Positions 41,926 through 51,764 of a stretch of 64,000 bases of DNA are shown here, one piece after another. Each line of letters starts with the position of its first letter. Position 1 is the stretch's first letter. The notes under the pieces were generated by a model. It was not told where the DNA came from and did no database searches. It was given only the letters and a program-made list of their open reading frames with translations. The stretch covers positions 372,001 through 436,000 of the forward strand of contig JADJXD010000001.1 in assembly GCA_016715985.1 (NCBI GenBank), read 5' to 3'. A program made the position numbers and the translations under genes. This DNA is from Saprospiraceae bacterium. GTDB lineage: Bacteria; Bacteroidota; Bacteroidia; Chitinophagales; Saprospiraceae.

Positions 41926-44226
41926 TCAAAACGTCCAATCCATTCTCAGACCGATATTTCTGGGTGCCTCGAGCAATGCCGGTCTTAATGAATATTCCTG
42001 GTTGAGAATATTATTCAAGAGAAATGCAATATCCACAGGACCCGCTTTATAGATAATTCTGGTATCGAAAAGTGTATATCCCTGGTCGTTTTGATTTCTG
42101 TATAATCCGATGCCAAACAGGTCAAAATCAATCGGAGGAACGGACTCAAATGCCCGGTCGATATTAATGATATGGCTAACTTTTTGAACAGAAACGCCCC
42201 ATCTGAATTTATGAATTGTCACTTCAGCATCCATTTTCAACTGGTGTTTTGAACGGTACTTCAATACATTTTCAGTTCCTGAGATACTGGCTCTGATACC
42301 ATCATTGTTGTCAAAATCTTTATAAATGGGATTGATAAAAGTGTATCCCCCAAAAACATTTATAGGTGCGCCAAGCAACATAAACTGTCCCAATACACCC
42401 ATTTCGTAACCTGAAATTCTGGTATTTCCAATATTCTGGGGTTGAAAACCAAATCTGTTCGGCTCAAAAACAAAAGTAAACTCTATCATATCGTCATACT
42501 CTGAAACAAAACCCGAAACATCCACAAAACCTTTAAATGCACCAAGCTTAAAACCTTGTTTAACGCCTAATTCTGATGACCAGCCAAACTCCGGATTCAG
42601 CTCAGGGTTAGCAAAAATGGAAAAATTGCCAAATGAAGTAGTAACAAATCTTTCAGTCAATGTAGGAAACCGATATCCTTGTCCCCAGGATGCACGAAAG
42701 TTTGTGTATTCTGCAAGTTTATAATTAGCTCCGAACCTTGCAATTAACTGACCATCCGATTTTATACCATCTTTTATGATCGTTCCCATAAAATTTTCAG
42801 GACTGTTTTGAGAAACATATTCGTATCTCAAACCACCGGATAATGATAATTTTTCAAAAAACATTTTATCAGCCTGAACATAAGCCGCATATGAAGTCGA
42901 TCGGAATGTCGTATCGCCCAATATTTCTGAATCGGTCTTATTCCAGTAACCCACCGCTCCGGTAGTTATGGTCAATTTGTGATTTTCAAAATTTCTTTGG
43001 AATTGATACTCACCATAATTATTCAAAGAACTATTGGATTGATTGGTATTATTTTCATTATTAATGGTTGTTACACGCCACAACAAACGATGTCTGTTAT
43101 CTTTCTTATCAAAATATGTCACGGACGGATCTATATAAAACCTTTGAAATGTCCGGTCAGAAACGGTGCCCTGATAGGGCTGTAATGCACCGGATCCGGC
43201 ATTCTTCCACAAGAAAAAGCTGCTGTTTTCACCCACATTTGCAAGCGTATTTAAACCTACTGAAAGTCGGTCAGAGAGCCGGTATCTCAGATTAACATTC
43301 AGTCTGCCCCGATCATTGGTCGTATTTTGGTTAAAGCCCCGTAACTGATTATAAAACCCACTGGTAATCAGGTCTAATTTCTCCCATTTCTGTTTATGTA
43401 CAAAACTCAGATTTGTTTCATACCGCATTCCTCCTTCTCCTTCATTTCTGGATGGGTCTGACCACCATTCTTTCTCGGGATCTTTGGGACTGAGATAATT
43501 AGTAAATCCTGCTGAAATTCTTGTTTCCGGTTTGGAAGTAGCATACGCACTCCTGAAGTTAATAATGCCATTTAATGCAGCGGAACCATACAATGTCGAA
43601 GCGGCACCTTTGAGAATTTCTATCTGTGACAAATTTTCTATGGGAATATCATTCCAATTGGGGAAACCTGCATCCATCTGCAAAGCGGGAATGTCATCAA
43701 TCAAAAGCATTACCCGACTTCCGGCACCATAAGAATATCCGGACCCTCCACGGATATTGGCCTGTCCATCCAACACCTGTACGCCAGGCACTTTGTTCAG
43801 TATGGCATCAGATGTGGCAGCATTGGTACTTCTTAAAAGATCAGGCTTGATAATATCTATTGAAATAGTAGATTCAGAAATGTTTCTTTCAAATTTTGTA
43901 CCTGTTACTGTGACCAGATCAAGAGCGGTTTCTGATTCTGTCATAAAGATAACTTTCGGAATATCAGAAGTGTTTATCCAATTTAATTTCAAACTCTGAT
44001 AACCCACATATGTCAAATTCAATGTCGCAGGCAATAATTCTATCTCTAAAATAAATACTCCTTCAAAATCAGTCACTAATACATTATCCTTTAATTGAAT
44101 ATTAACACCAATCAGGGGTAAGTTGGATTTTGAATCAAGAACAGTGACTGAAACTTCTTTGACTTGACAGACGCACACATTTGTGATTGTAATAAACAAT
44201 ATGGCGCACAATAATACCCATTTCAT
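41926..44226 (-). CDS. TonB-dependent outer-membrane receptor
   Basis: The 766-residue protein has a signal peptide (about 1-20), an N-terminal carboxypeptidase-regulatory-like domain (about 23-105, VTVLDSKSNLPLIGVNIQL...VGYQSLKL), a plug domain (about 108-230, VTVTGTKFERNISES; ILNKVPGVQVLDGQANIRGGSGYSYG; IEILKGAASTLYGSAALNGI) and a long 22-strand barrel ending in the aromatic signature RNIGLRMDWTF. It imports a bulky ligand using TonB energy. The lack of a SusD partner argues against a glycan PUL system; the small insert-free plug is compatible with siderophore, vitamin or metal-chelate uptake, which is inference. A metallophosphoesterase gene follows 39 bp downstream. Confidence 0.93.
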   Translation of the reverse strand: MKWVLLCAILFITITNVCVCQVKEVSVTVLDSKSNLPLIGVNIQLKDNVLVTDFEGVFILEIELLPATLNLTYVGYQSLKLNWINTSDIPKVIFMTESETALDLVTVTGTKFERNISESTISIDIIKPDLLRSTNAATSDAILNKVPGVQVLDGQANIRGGSGYSYGAGSRVMLLIDDIPALQMDAGFPNWNDIPIENLSQIEILKGAASTLYGSAALNGIINFRSAYATSKPETRISAGFTNYLSPKDPEKEWWSDPSRNEGEGGMRYETNLSFVHKQKWEKLDLITSGFYNQLRGFNQNTTNDRGRLNVNLRYRLSDRLSVGLNTLANVGENSSFFLWKNAGSGALQPYQGTVSDRTFQRFYIDPSVTYFDKKDNRHRLLWRVTTINNENNTNQSNSSLNNYGEYQFQRNFENHKLTITTGAVGYWNKTDSEILGDTTFRSTSYAAYVQADKMFFEKLSLSGGLRYEYVSQNSPENFMGTIIKDGIKSDGQLIARFGANYKLAEYTNFRASWGQGYRFPTLTERFVTTSFGNFSIFANPELNPEFGWSSELGVKQGFKLGAFKGFVDVSGFVSEYDDMIEFTFVFEPNRFGFQPQNIGNTRISGYEMGVLGQFMLLGAPINVFGGYTFINPIYKDFDNNDGIRASISGTENVLKYRSKHQLKMDAEVTIHKFRWGVSVQKVSHIINIDRAFESVPPIDFDLFGIGLYRNQNDQGYTLFDTRIIYKAGPVDIAFLLNNILNQEYSLRPALLEAPRNIGLRMDWTF

Positions 44227-44347
44227 ACATTATGATTTTCTGAGATAAAAGTACTTACAATTTAAATTTAATGAAGTTAAAAGTATCAAATTTAGAACAA
44301 AATGTAAAAAAAATAAAAAAGAGACTGTCTAAATAACATTTTGGCTG

Positions 44348-44355
44348 TATATTTG
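44348..44355 (+). promoter_or_regulatory. Promoter -7 element for the secreted zinc protease gene
   Basis: TATATTTG (TAnnTTTG) lies 85 bp before the ATG at 44441, predicting a leader of about 80 nt. Confidence 0.45.
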
Positions 44356-44440
44356 CGTATCGTAACAGAGCTGCTCCCCTGAATTTGAGTAAATATAGCC
44401 CAAAATTAATTTATTTAAATTCGATCAAAAAATACAAAAC

Positions 44441-47400
44441 ATGTTTTCATTGACACGTAATCTTTGGATTCTTCTTAATTTACTATTATTACCATTTTTA
44501 AATATCGGGCAAGACCTGAAATTTGCTTCATTAGATGAAGTATTTACTGATTATGAAGTCGTGCAGGTAAATACTGCTTCGATCATGGGAGAATTAAGCA
44601 ACAGGAATCAAAGTTCTTATCAGATAAAATTTCTGGGATGGGATCTGGAATTAAATGATTCAAAAATACTGGACGAGCGTTACCAATGTGTTACTTTCGA
44701 TGGGCAGCGAACGACCATTCACACGGGAAATATACCACGACCCATGAAAGGATTCACCAAACAAGGAGGAAAGGTAAGTATTACTTTTAATGACAATTTC
44801 GTACAGGGATATATAAACAGCGGCATGTTTTCTTACTATGTCGAACCCGTAACAAATTTTGAAAAAAATGCGGATAAAGGATTGTTTGTGGTTTATAATG
44901 TGAAGGATATCAAGCCGGGTGAAGAAAAAAAATGTGGTGTCACAGAAGTAGCTAAGGAAACTGATCGTAACCGGAATAACATTGGTAATGGTGAACGAGT
45001 AGGTCTGTGTTATTTTGTAGATTATGCAATTGCGACAGACTATTCGATGTTTGCACATTACGGGAGTACAGTTGCTGTTCAAAACCATAATATAGCGGTC
45101 ACAAATGACATGCAGACAAATTATGATACGGAATTTGCGGATGCACTACAATTCGTAATTACTCAACAATTTATTGTAACTACATCAAATGGGGATCCAT
45201 GGTCCAATTCATTAGATGGTAATGTTTTACTAACCAGTTTCAGAAATTGGGGTCCAACTGGCTTTACTTCAGTACATGATGTGGCAAGTTTATGGACCAG
45301 AAGAAATTTTTACGCAATCATAAACGGTGTTCCGCAAAACGGGGTAATTGGAATTGCATATCTAAACGCTATTTGTACTTCATCAAGATACAATATTCTT
45401 GAAGACTTTTCATCAAACGCAAATGATAAAAGAGTCCTTCTTGCCCACGAATTAGGTCATAATTTTAATGCAGGTCATGACGCATCTAATGGTTTAATAA
45501 TGTCAGCTAGTGTTACAAATACAAATACATGGTCTGCAACATCAATCACAGCTATTCAAAACCACTATACTTCAAAAGCACAAAGCAATGGCGGATGCCT
45601 GGCACCTTGTGTCCTTGGTCCACCTCAGATAAGTTTTAAGACTTCTTCTACATCCATACTTGAATATAAAGGTACAGGCTCAACAGGAACATGTAATCTT
45701 CCATACAAATCTTATTTTATTCCGGTAGAAGTAAATAAAGCTACAACCAATACTGTGACAGTTGCCGTTTCTGTTGTTTCCGGAAGCACTGCTACGATTA
45801 ACAGAGACTTTGTGATTGTAAATAGTACTTTGACATTCCCGTCCGGAAGTCAGACAACACAACAAATAGAAGTCAGAATAATAGATGATGCAATAGAAGA
45901 ATCTACCGAAAATTTCACTTTGCAATTGAGTATAACAAATGGTAATGCAGTTTTGGGCAGTAATACGACACATGCATTTACTATTGGGGATGCAGATTTG
46001 GTATCTACTACATGCTGTTCGCCTGGTGATGCTGTAGCCTATGGTAGTTCTCCCGGGTCAGCAAATCTGATATTTTGGGGTGAATGGCACGATTCAAGAA
46101 CACGTGCATTATACCTAACTTCACATTTGACAAATTCAGGTATAACATCTGGGTATATCACATCTATTCAATATTTAATAGGCCAAAAAAATTCCACACA
46201 GCCCTACCAGAATTTCAGGGTAGGATTAGCAAATGTTTCAGGCACAACCCTATTAGGAATGTCTTGGATAAATACTCAACAAGTTTTTACAGGCACGATT
46301 TCCACACCACAGGCGGACGTTTGGAGTGAAATCGTTTTTGATACACCTTTTTACTGGGATGGGACTTCTTCTCTGTATTTTGAGTTTTGTTTTGATAATA
46401 CAAGTTACACTGAAAACGATTTATTGAGATATACAAATCCCGGAGGTACGGGCAGATACATTGAAGCTTTTATTCAGGACAATCAATCGGGTTGTTCTTT
46501 AGATGCTTCAAATGCAATATCAATTAATTATGGTACTTCATACAATATTCAACCACACTTTAAATTTACACAACTAAAAGGCGTAAAAGTTGAAAGCACT
46601 GTAAATGCATCATCCAAAACAGATCTGAAAATTGGCGAGAAAGCTAATTTTTATTCGGCAAACGGAAGAATTATAGCTTCCATAAAAAATATTGGCACCA
46701 TTGATATTAATTGTATTGAGGCCGTGGTAGAAACAACCGGTACCGGAAAATTAACTTTACCTTATGGTGGAGGTAGTTACACAGCAAAAACGATACGGAT
46801 CACAGCAACTCCCAATGCATTATATGAAGTGACTTTATATTATACTCAAGCAGAATTAAACACATTTGGTACATCAGCAAATAAGCTGAATATCTTAAAA
46901 ACACAATCTACTTTGGCTACTTCGACTTTAGTAAACAGCACTTTGTCCGCACCGGATGTATCTGTTACTAATCTGGGACCTGATATTGCATATGCATATA
47001 CCGGTGTATTTACAGGGTTTTCAAGATTTGCGCTGACGGACAGGAAATTAATTACCGGAGGTTCAGTGACAAATGGTGATATTGTAATTATGGGGCAAGG
47101 AAACGGCTTGGTTTTAAAAAACAAAACCGGTAAAAATTTCCTGATTTCAACAAATAACAGTGGAATCGTTCAAACTGCAGAAGTTACCCAACCGGGACAA
47201 ACCGCATCTTTGAATTCTTCAAATATGCTAATAAATAATGCTGCAAATTATATTATTTTAAGAACGCCAAGCGGAAGTTACCGCCGATTAAATATAAGTG
47301 ATACAGGCGTACTTTCTACAACTTCTACTTCACTTCCTGCGGTCAGAGCACAAGTCACTTCAGGAAATTTACAATTACAGGAAAACGGAGCAGCATTTAT

Positions 47401-47485
47401 CATAAAAAGTCCAAACGGGCAGTGTTGGAGACTTTTCGTCAATGAAGCTTCACAACTTAAAACAGTAAATATTATTTGTCCTTAA
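44441..47485 (+). CDS. Secreted reprolysin-like zinc metalloprotease
   Basis: This 1014-residue protein has a signal peptide (about 1-23), a propeptide-like region, and a metzincin catalytic domain (about 185-390) with the full zinc motif HELGHNFNAGHD (His336, Glu337, His340, His346) and a Met further on (LIMSAS) that may serve as the Met-turn. A Calx-beta domain follows (about 440-515, FTLQLSITNG and IIDDAIEESTENF), then a beta-sandwich region with CCSPGDAVAYG, and a C-terminal region of repeated beta strands ending in Cys-Pro. The adamalysin/M12B-like motif indicates an extracellular protease. No T9SS type A or B domain is recognisable, so the route across the outer membrane is unclear. Confidence 0.85.
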   Translation: MFSLTRNLWILLNLLLLPFLNIGQDLKFASLDEVFTDYEVVQVNTASIMGELSNRNQSSYQIKFLGWDLELNDSKILDERYQCVTFDGQRTTIHTGNIPRPMKGFTKQGGKVSITFNDNFVQGYINSGMFSYYVEPVTNFEKNADKGLFVVYNVKDIKPGEEKKCGVTEVAKETDRNRNNIGNGERVGLCYFVDYAIATDYSMFAHYGSTVAVQNHNIAVTNDMQTNYDTEFADALQFVITQQFIVTTSNGDPWSNSLDGNVLLTSFRNWGPTGFTSVHDVASLWTRRNFYAIINGVPQNGVIGIAYLNAICTSSRYNILEDFSSNANDKRVLLAHELGHNFNAGHDASNGLIMSASVTNTNTWSATSITAIQNHYTSKAQSNGGCLAPCVLGPPQISFKTSSTSILEYKGTGSTGTCNLPYKSYFIPVEVNKATTNTVTVAVSVVSGSTATINRDFVIVNSTLTFPSGSQTTQQIEVRIIDDAIEESTENFTLQLSITNGNAVLGSNTTHAFTIGDADLVSTTCCSPGDAVAYGSSPGSANLIFWGEWHDSRTRALYLTSHLTNSGITSGYITSIQYLIGQKNSTQPYQNFRVGLANVSGTTLLGMSWINTQQVFTGTISTPQADVWSEIVFDTPFYWDGTSSLYFEFCFDNTSYTENDLLRYTNPGGTGRYIEAFIQDNQSGCSLDASNAISINYGTSYNIQPHFKFTQLKGVKVESTVNASSKTDLKIGEKANFYSANGRIIASIKNIGTIDINCIEAVVETTGTGKLTLPYGGGSYTAKTIRITATPNALYEVTLYYTQAELNTFGTSANKLNILKTQSTLATSTLVNSTLSAPDVSVTNLGPDIAYAYTGVFTGFSRFALTDRKLITGGSVTNGDIVIMGQGNGLVLKNKTGKNFLISTNNSGIVQTAEVTQPGQTASLNSSNMLINNAANYIILRTPSGSYRRLNISDTGVLSTTSTSLPAVRAQVTSGNLQLQENGAAFIIKSPNGQCWRLFVNEASQLKTVNIICP

Positions 47486-47555
47486 GAAACAAGAATTCCG
47501 GTTGAAATAAAATATTTGACTAATATTTAGATAGGGCGACTTCAATCAATGCTAT

Positions 47556-47597
47556 TATTTTGCATTTAAAGATTTAGAAATCCTTAAATGCAAAATA
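47556..47597. terminator. AT-rich perfect inverted repeat between convergent genes
   Basis: TATTTTGCATTTAA (47556-47569) pairs perfectly with TTAAATGCAAAATA (47584-47597) over 14 bp, loop 14 nt. It sits between the ends of the zinc protease (+) and TerB-like (-) genes and may be a bidirectional terminator, although no long T-run follows. Confidence 0.5.
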
Positions 47598-47633
47598 TTA
47601 ATAATTTATTTGATCTGGTGAGTTAAGGATTAC

Positions 47634-48122
47634 TTATTCTTCTTCATCATTATGCCCCTCAAAGACTATAGGATGGATCATAGGTAAACCAATCCATTTT
47701 GCTTCTTCTTTTGCAATTGAGAAAAAACCTAAAATACCTCCTGAAGATTTAGCCACATGTTTAGCAAAAGATACATAGCTTTTGTAGAAAGTCGCTCCCA
47801 GTTCTGAATCTAACTTTGCCAGGATCGGATTGATTTCCGCAAGTTTTTCAGATAGAATCTGTGATCTTTCTTCCACATTTTGCGGAAGATCTCTGATATA
47901 ATCTTTAATTTTTTGAGCAAAACCTACAGAAACCTCATTGTAAAAATCTTTTAGTTCTTCCTCCATTTTGTAACCTCTGATGTGGGTAACTTTTTCAGCC
48001 CATTCCAGTTCTTCTACTTCTATTTTACCATCAGCACCTGCAATTAATACTGTGATAAGTATAATGGCATCTTTCAGTTTATCATAATTGCTTTCAGGAA
48101 GATTATTTAATTGTTCAGTCAT
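47634..48122 (-). CDS. TerB-like helical protein
   Basis: The 162-residue protein is helical and starts with a tellurite-resistance TerB-like segment: LKDAIILITVLIAGADGKIEVEELEWAEKV, where the acidic GADGKIEVEE loop is the TerB-type metal-binding-like signature. The C-terminal half (LGATFYKSYVSFAKHVAKSSGG, EAKWIGLPMI) is not typical of TerB and is probably family-specific. It is cytoplasmic. Tellurite resistance itself should not be assumed; TerB-like domains occur in many stress and membrane-associated contexts. It is a single gene between convergent and same-strand neighbours. Confidence 0.65.
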   Translation of the reverse strand: MTEQLNNLPESNYDKLKDAIILITVLIAGADGKIEVEELEWAEKVTHIRGYKMEEELKDFYNEVSVGFAQKIKDYIRDLPQNVEERSQILSEKLAEINPILAKLDSELGATFYKSYVSFAKHVAKSSGGILGFFSIAKEEAKWIGLPMIHPIVFEGHNDEEE

Positions 48123-48419
48123 TTTAAATTTTAATTATTTCCCACAAAAATACATGAATAAAGAAGAATGAATAACATTTAGTATAAAAATATTTCTTTG
48201 ATGATTTCAACGTTTTAGTTTAAACTAAACACAGGAAACGTCCCATCTTCGGACCAAATTATAACTTGTTTATAAAATTCGCCAAAAATCAGCCTGTTAA
48301 AATCCCTTTCTATAAATTAACATAAACCTACCTGACTATATTCTTTTACGTAGCTAAAAAAAGGAAACAATTGATTATCAATACAGTAGGATCAATTTTA
48401 ATCTGCTGGCCTTTCAGAC

Positions 48420-49196
48420 TCATTCCTTATAATTTTTAAAATCATACAGTGAGTTTTCAGCCCGAACATGTTGTTCTCTCAGGTAATAATTTCCATCCAA
48501 TGTATGGTACAATCTAACAATTTTATCTCTTCTGCCTGAAACATAAGAACCGGGCCGTAAGGCGTTATATTTAATTGGATTGGGTAGTATCGCAATCAGC
48601 AATGCAGCTTCCTGCAAACTTATCTGAATGGAACTTTTCCTGAAATAATATTGCGCTGCTGCTTCCGCACCAAAAATGCCATCACCCATTTCTGCTATAT
48701 TCAAATATACCTCCAGAATTCGTTCTTTTTTCCATAAAGTCTCTAATAAAAATGTAAAAGGCAACTCAAACATTTTTCTGACGTAAGATCTTCCCGGCCA
48801 TAAAAACAGGTTTTTGGCTACCTGTTGCGTGATTGTGCTGGCACCCCTGATTCTTTTTCCCTTTTTATTACTCTTCAATGCGTCGTCAATAGCTGAAACA
48901 TCTAATCCATAATGAAATGGAAAATTCTGGTCTTCTGACGCTATAGCACAAACCTTTAAAAAATCAGAAATGTTTTGTTTTTTAACCCATCTGTAATCGT
49001 AACTCATTTCATCCGATGAAAATGCTTTTGTGATCATTAGCAAGGTAGAAGGAACAGGACACCAACGGAACAGGAGTACCAAAAAAACCGAAATTGTGCA
49101 GATAAATAAGATCAGATCTAAAAAATAATTCTTAAATAATGTTATAAACATTGAGATGTAGGACATTACGTTCAAATTATTACTGACTTTGTTCAT
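48420..49196 (-). CDS. mtgA: Monofunctional peptidoglycan glycosyltransferase
   Basis: The 258-residue protein has one N-terminal transmembrane helix (about 25-45) and a GT51 catalytic domain (about 65-240) with the hallmark motifs ASEDQNFPFHYGLD (catalytic Glu), RGASTITQQVAKNLFLW, RKMFELPFTFLLE-type and LEVYLNIAEMGDGIFGAEAAAQYYF, ending with EAALLIAILPNP. It polymerises lipid II into glycan strands on the periplasmic side of the inner membrane. No transpeptidase domain is attached. It follows the NUDIX gene by 6 bp and is probably cotranscribed with it. Confidence 0.95.
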   Translation of the reverse strand: MNKVSNNLNVMSYISMFITLFKNYFLDLILFICTISVFLVLLFRWCPVPSTLLMITKAFSSDEMSYDYRWVKKQNISDFLKVCAIASEDQNFPFHYGLDVSAIDDALKSNKKGKRIRGASTITQQVAKNLFLWPGRSYVRKMFELPFTFLLETLWKKERILEVYLNIAEMGDGIFGAEAAAQYYFRKSSIQISLQEAALLIAILPNPIKYNALRPGSYVSGRRDKIVRLYHTLDGNYYLREQHVRAENSLYDFKNYKE

Positions 49197-49202
49197 TTTA
49201 CA

Positions 49203-49877
49203 CTATTTAATTCTGATCTGAACCTTATTTGTTTCATCCGGTGTATATTGTGTCCGAATTACATCCAGAATATTTGGATAGATTTCTCTCTTTTTGCTGA
49301 AAAATTTATTCATACTCATCCATTCTGCTTTCTCGATATCTTCCGTTGTCTGAGCTACTAAAGGCTGTTTTTTACCTTCAATAAGATACCAGTGTGATTT
49401 TTTGATGATACGTTTTCCTACATTACTGCGATATGTATGCCTTGTAACCATCAATTTCTGAAGGACAACCATCTTTTTAAGTCCGGTTTCTTCCTCTATT
49501 TCTCGCAATGTGGCTTCACGTTTGGTTTCATTGGTTTCAATTTTTCCTTTTGGCAGATCCCAGGATCCTCTTCTGAAAATAAAAAGGTATTCACCCTTCT
49601 CATTTTTAACCAATCCTCCACCTGCCTCTATTTCTGTAAAATAAGATTTAAAATCACTTTTAAGTTTCAGATAATCATCCGCATGAATTACAAATTTTTC
49701 CGACTTAATAGATTTTTCCAAAACATGAATATAATCCAATAAATGCTTCTTATTTCCTGTATATTTTATAACCACATTCCCCACTCCGGATGTATCGTCC
49801 AATGTAATATCCTGAGAAGGTTTTAATATCACTTCTACTTCGTTTATATAGATTTTGTATATTTGTTTTTCTTTCAT
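49203..49877 (-). CDS. NUDIX hydrolase with an N-terminal extension
   Basis: The 224-residue protein has an N-terminal domain of about 80 residues of unknown family and a NUDIX domain (about 82-215). The NUDIX box is complete: G111-x5-E117-x7-R125-E126-x-x-E129-E130-x-G132-L (GKIETNETKREATLREIEEE then TGL). The preceding FRRGSWDLPKG is typical. It hydrolyses a nucleoside diphosphate derivative; the substrate is unknown. It is the first gene of a unit with mtgA and is divergent from pyrE, whose promoter element lies within the first 20 bp of this gene. Confidence 0.88.
   Translation of the reverse strand: MKEKQIYKIYINEVEVILKPSQDITLDDTSGVGNVVIKYTGNKKHLLDYIHVLEKSIKSEKFVIHADDYLKLKSDFKSYFTEIEAGGGLVKNEKGEYLFIFRRGSWDLPKGKIETNETKREATLREIEEETGLKKMVVLQKLMVTRHTYRSNVGKRIIKKSHWYLIEGKKQPLVAQTTEDIEKAEWMSMNKFFSKKREIYPNILDVIRTQYTPDETNKVQIRIK
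49858..49865 (+). promoter_or_regulatory. Promoter -7 element for pyrE, inside the NUDIX gene
   Basis: TATATTTG (TAnnTTTG) lies 25 bp before the pyrE ATG at 49891 and within the 5' coding end of the divergent NUDIX gene. It supports 49891 over the in-frame start at 49855. Confidence 0.5.
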
Positions 49878-49890
49878 TAACCATACATGT

Positions 49891-50532
49891 ATGAACCGAA
49901 ATTTTAATCTTGCTGAAAAGCTGCTGCAAATAAAAGCAATTAAATTAAGTCCGCAAAATCCATTTACCTGGGCATCCGGAATTAAGTCTCCGATTTATTG
50001 TGACAATCGCATTACATTGTCTTATCCGGACATCAGAAAGGGGATCAAAGAATCTCTCTCTGAAATCCAATCAGAATTTGAAGAGTATGATATGATTTCA
50101 GGTGTGGCAACTGCGGGCATTGCACATGGCGTTCTACTTGCTGATAAGTTAAACAAACCCTTTTCGTATGTCAGGGCAAGTGCAAAAGGACATGGCAGAC
50201 AAAATCAAATTGAAGGAGAGATAAAACCTGAGTCCAGAATCCTGGTCATTGAAGACCTTATTTCTACCGGAGGAAGTTCTCTGGAAGCGGTGGAAGTATT
50301 GAGAAACAATGGTCACACGGTAGTTGGCGTATTGGCAATATTTGACTATGGTTTTAAAAAAGCTGCTCAAAATTTTATGAATTCTTCCTGCAATTATCGT
50401 TCTTTGTCCGATTATCCAACTTTGCTTCAGGAAGCGACTTCAACTAATTACATTACTGCTGAAGAAGCTGAAATTCTGGGAGATTGGAATAAAGATCCGG
50501 ATGGGTGGTATCAAAAGAATTTCGAAAGCTGA
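49891..50532 (+). CDS. pyrE: Orotate phosphoribosyltransferase
   Basis: PyrE joins orotate to PRPP to form orotidine 5'-phosphate in pyrimidine synthesis. The 213-residue product from ATG 49891 begins with NLAEKLLQIKAIKLSPQNPF and shows PFTWASGIKSPIYCDNR, the flexible loop (SYVRASAKGHGRQNQIEG) and the PRPP-binding motif ILVIEDLISTGGSSLEAV. The length is typical. A start at 49855 would add 12 atypical residues and lies upstream of the likely transcription start. An M42 peptidase gene follows 105 bp downstream on the same strand. Confidence 0.96.
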   Translation: MNRNFNLAEKLLQIKAIKLSPQNPFTWASGIKSPIYCDNRITLSYPDIRKGIKESLSEIQSEFEEYDMISGVATAGIAHGVLLADKLNKPFSYVRASAKGHGRQNQIEGEIKPESRILVIEDLISTGGSSLEAVEVLRNNGHTVVGVLAIFDYGFKKAAQNFMNSSCNYRSLSDYPTLLQEATSTNYITAEEAEILGDWNKDPDGWYQKNFES

Positions 50533-50637
50533 TTTCGCAAATTTTTAAGTCAACAATTTTTCCGTATAATTTAATTTTATCCATTTCCACCTAGACTGGG
50601 AATGTGTACTTTTTGACATTAAAACAATAATATTTGA

Positions 50638-51717
50638 ATGAATATAATTAATAAAAAATCAGAAGAATTTCTTTACAAATATCTCAATAATGCATCTCCT
50701 ACCGGTTACGAAGCTGAAGGTCAGAAAATATGGCTGGAATATTTAAAGCCATATGTAGATGAATGGCATTTGGATAATTATGGCACTGCTTATGGTATTA
50801 TCAATCCGGGTCAGGAATTTAAAGTAGTCATAGAAGCCCATGCAGATGAAATTTCGTGGTTTGTTAATCATATTGCGGACAATGGATTTATTCAGGTGAT
50901 ACGTAATGGAGGATCAGACCACATCATTGCGCCTTCAATGAGAGTGAATATTCATACTGAAAATGGTTTTGTTCCCGGCGTTTTCGGGTGGCCGGCAATC
51001 CATACCCGAAAAGGGAAAGACGAGAATATGTCGCCTACCATGGAAAACATATTTATAGATGTGGGAGCAAAAGATAAGGAAGAAGTTGAAAAACTGGGAA
51101 TTCATGTAGGGTCTGTCATCACTTTCATGGACGATTTAATGCAGTTGAATAATCAGTATTATGTCGGACGGGCTTTGGATAACCGTATGGGAGGATTTTG
51201 TATAGCAGAGGTTGCGAGATTAATCAAGGAAAAAAAGAAGAAACTACCTTTCTCGCTATACGTTGTCAACGCAGTCCAGGAAGAAATCGGATTAAGAGGT
51301 GCAGAAATGATCGCTAATACTATAAAACCCAATGTTGCCATTATTACAGATGTTTGTCACGATACAGGGACGCCACTTGTCAACCCAAAGATTCAGGGAG
51401 ATATAAAATGCGGAAAAGGTCCTTGTCTCACTTACGCACCTGCGGTACATAATAAATTATTGAAGTTAATTATGGATGTGGCAAAGAAAGAAAAAATAGA
51501 CTTTCAGCGCTCAGCATCGAGCAGAAGCACCGGCACAGACACGGATGCTTTTGCATACAGTAATGGAGGTGTCCCTTCGGTTTTGATATCGCTTCCACTC
51601 AGATATATGCATACTACCGTTGAAATGGCTCATAAAGATGATATTGAAAATGTGGTAAGACTGATATATCATTCTTTATTGAATATCGAAAATGGCCACA
51701 ACTTCAAATATTTTTGA
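50638..51717 (+). CDS. M42-family aminopeptidase
   Basis: This 359-residue cytoplasmic peptidase of the glutamyl-aminopeptidase/deblocking family has all expected metal-site segments: IEAHADEISWFV (first His and Asp, about 70), GRALDNRMGGF (bridging Asp, about 178), NAVQEEIGLRGAEM (catalytic and metal Glu, about 213), ITDVCHDTGTP (about 238) and RYMHTTVEMAH (last His, about 324). Such enzymes form dodecameric tetrahedral shells and trim peptides. The length is normal. It is convergent with the N-formylglutamate-amidohydrolase-like gene. Confidence 0.93.
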   Translation: MNIINKKSEEFLYKYLNNASPTGYEAEGQKIWLEYLKPYVDEWHLDNYGTAYGIINPGQEFKVVIEAHADEISWFVNHIADNGFIQVIRNGGSDHIIAPSMRVNIHTENGFVPGVFGWPAIHTRKGKDENMSPTMENIFIDVGAKDKEEVEKLGIHVGSVITFMDDLMQLNNQYYVGRALDNRMGGFCIAEVARLIKEKKKKLPFSLYVVNAVQEEIGLRGAEMIANTIKPNVAIITDVCHDTGTPLVNPKIQGDIKCGKGPCLTYAPAVHNKLLKLIMDVAKKEKIDFQRSASSRSTGTDTDAFAYSNGGVPSVLISLPLRYMHTTVEMAHKDDIENVVRLIYHSLLNIENGHNFKYF

Positions 51718-51764
51718 GAGTAAAGATGATTAATTATCAAAAACCTTGATTGTATTTTTTATTA

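Noticed and set aside
44227..44440. Cobalamin or other riboswitch upstream of the TonB-dependent receptor
   Set aside because: No B12-box-like conserved sequence or recognisable aptamer was seen; only AT-rich sequence and promoter-like elements.
44660..45088. 142-codon antisense frame inside the zinc protease gene
   Set aside because: It is the shadow of a well-supported coding frame and lacks any signature of its own.
47634..48122. Tellurite resistance determinant
   Set aside because: Only a TerB-like helical segment is present, without other ter genes; a resistance role is not supported.
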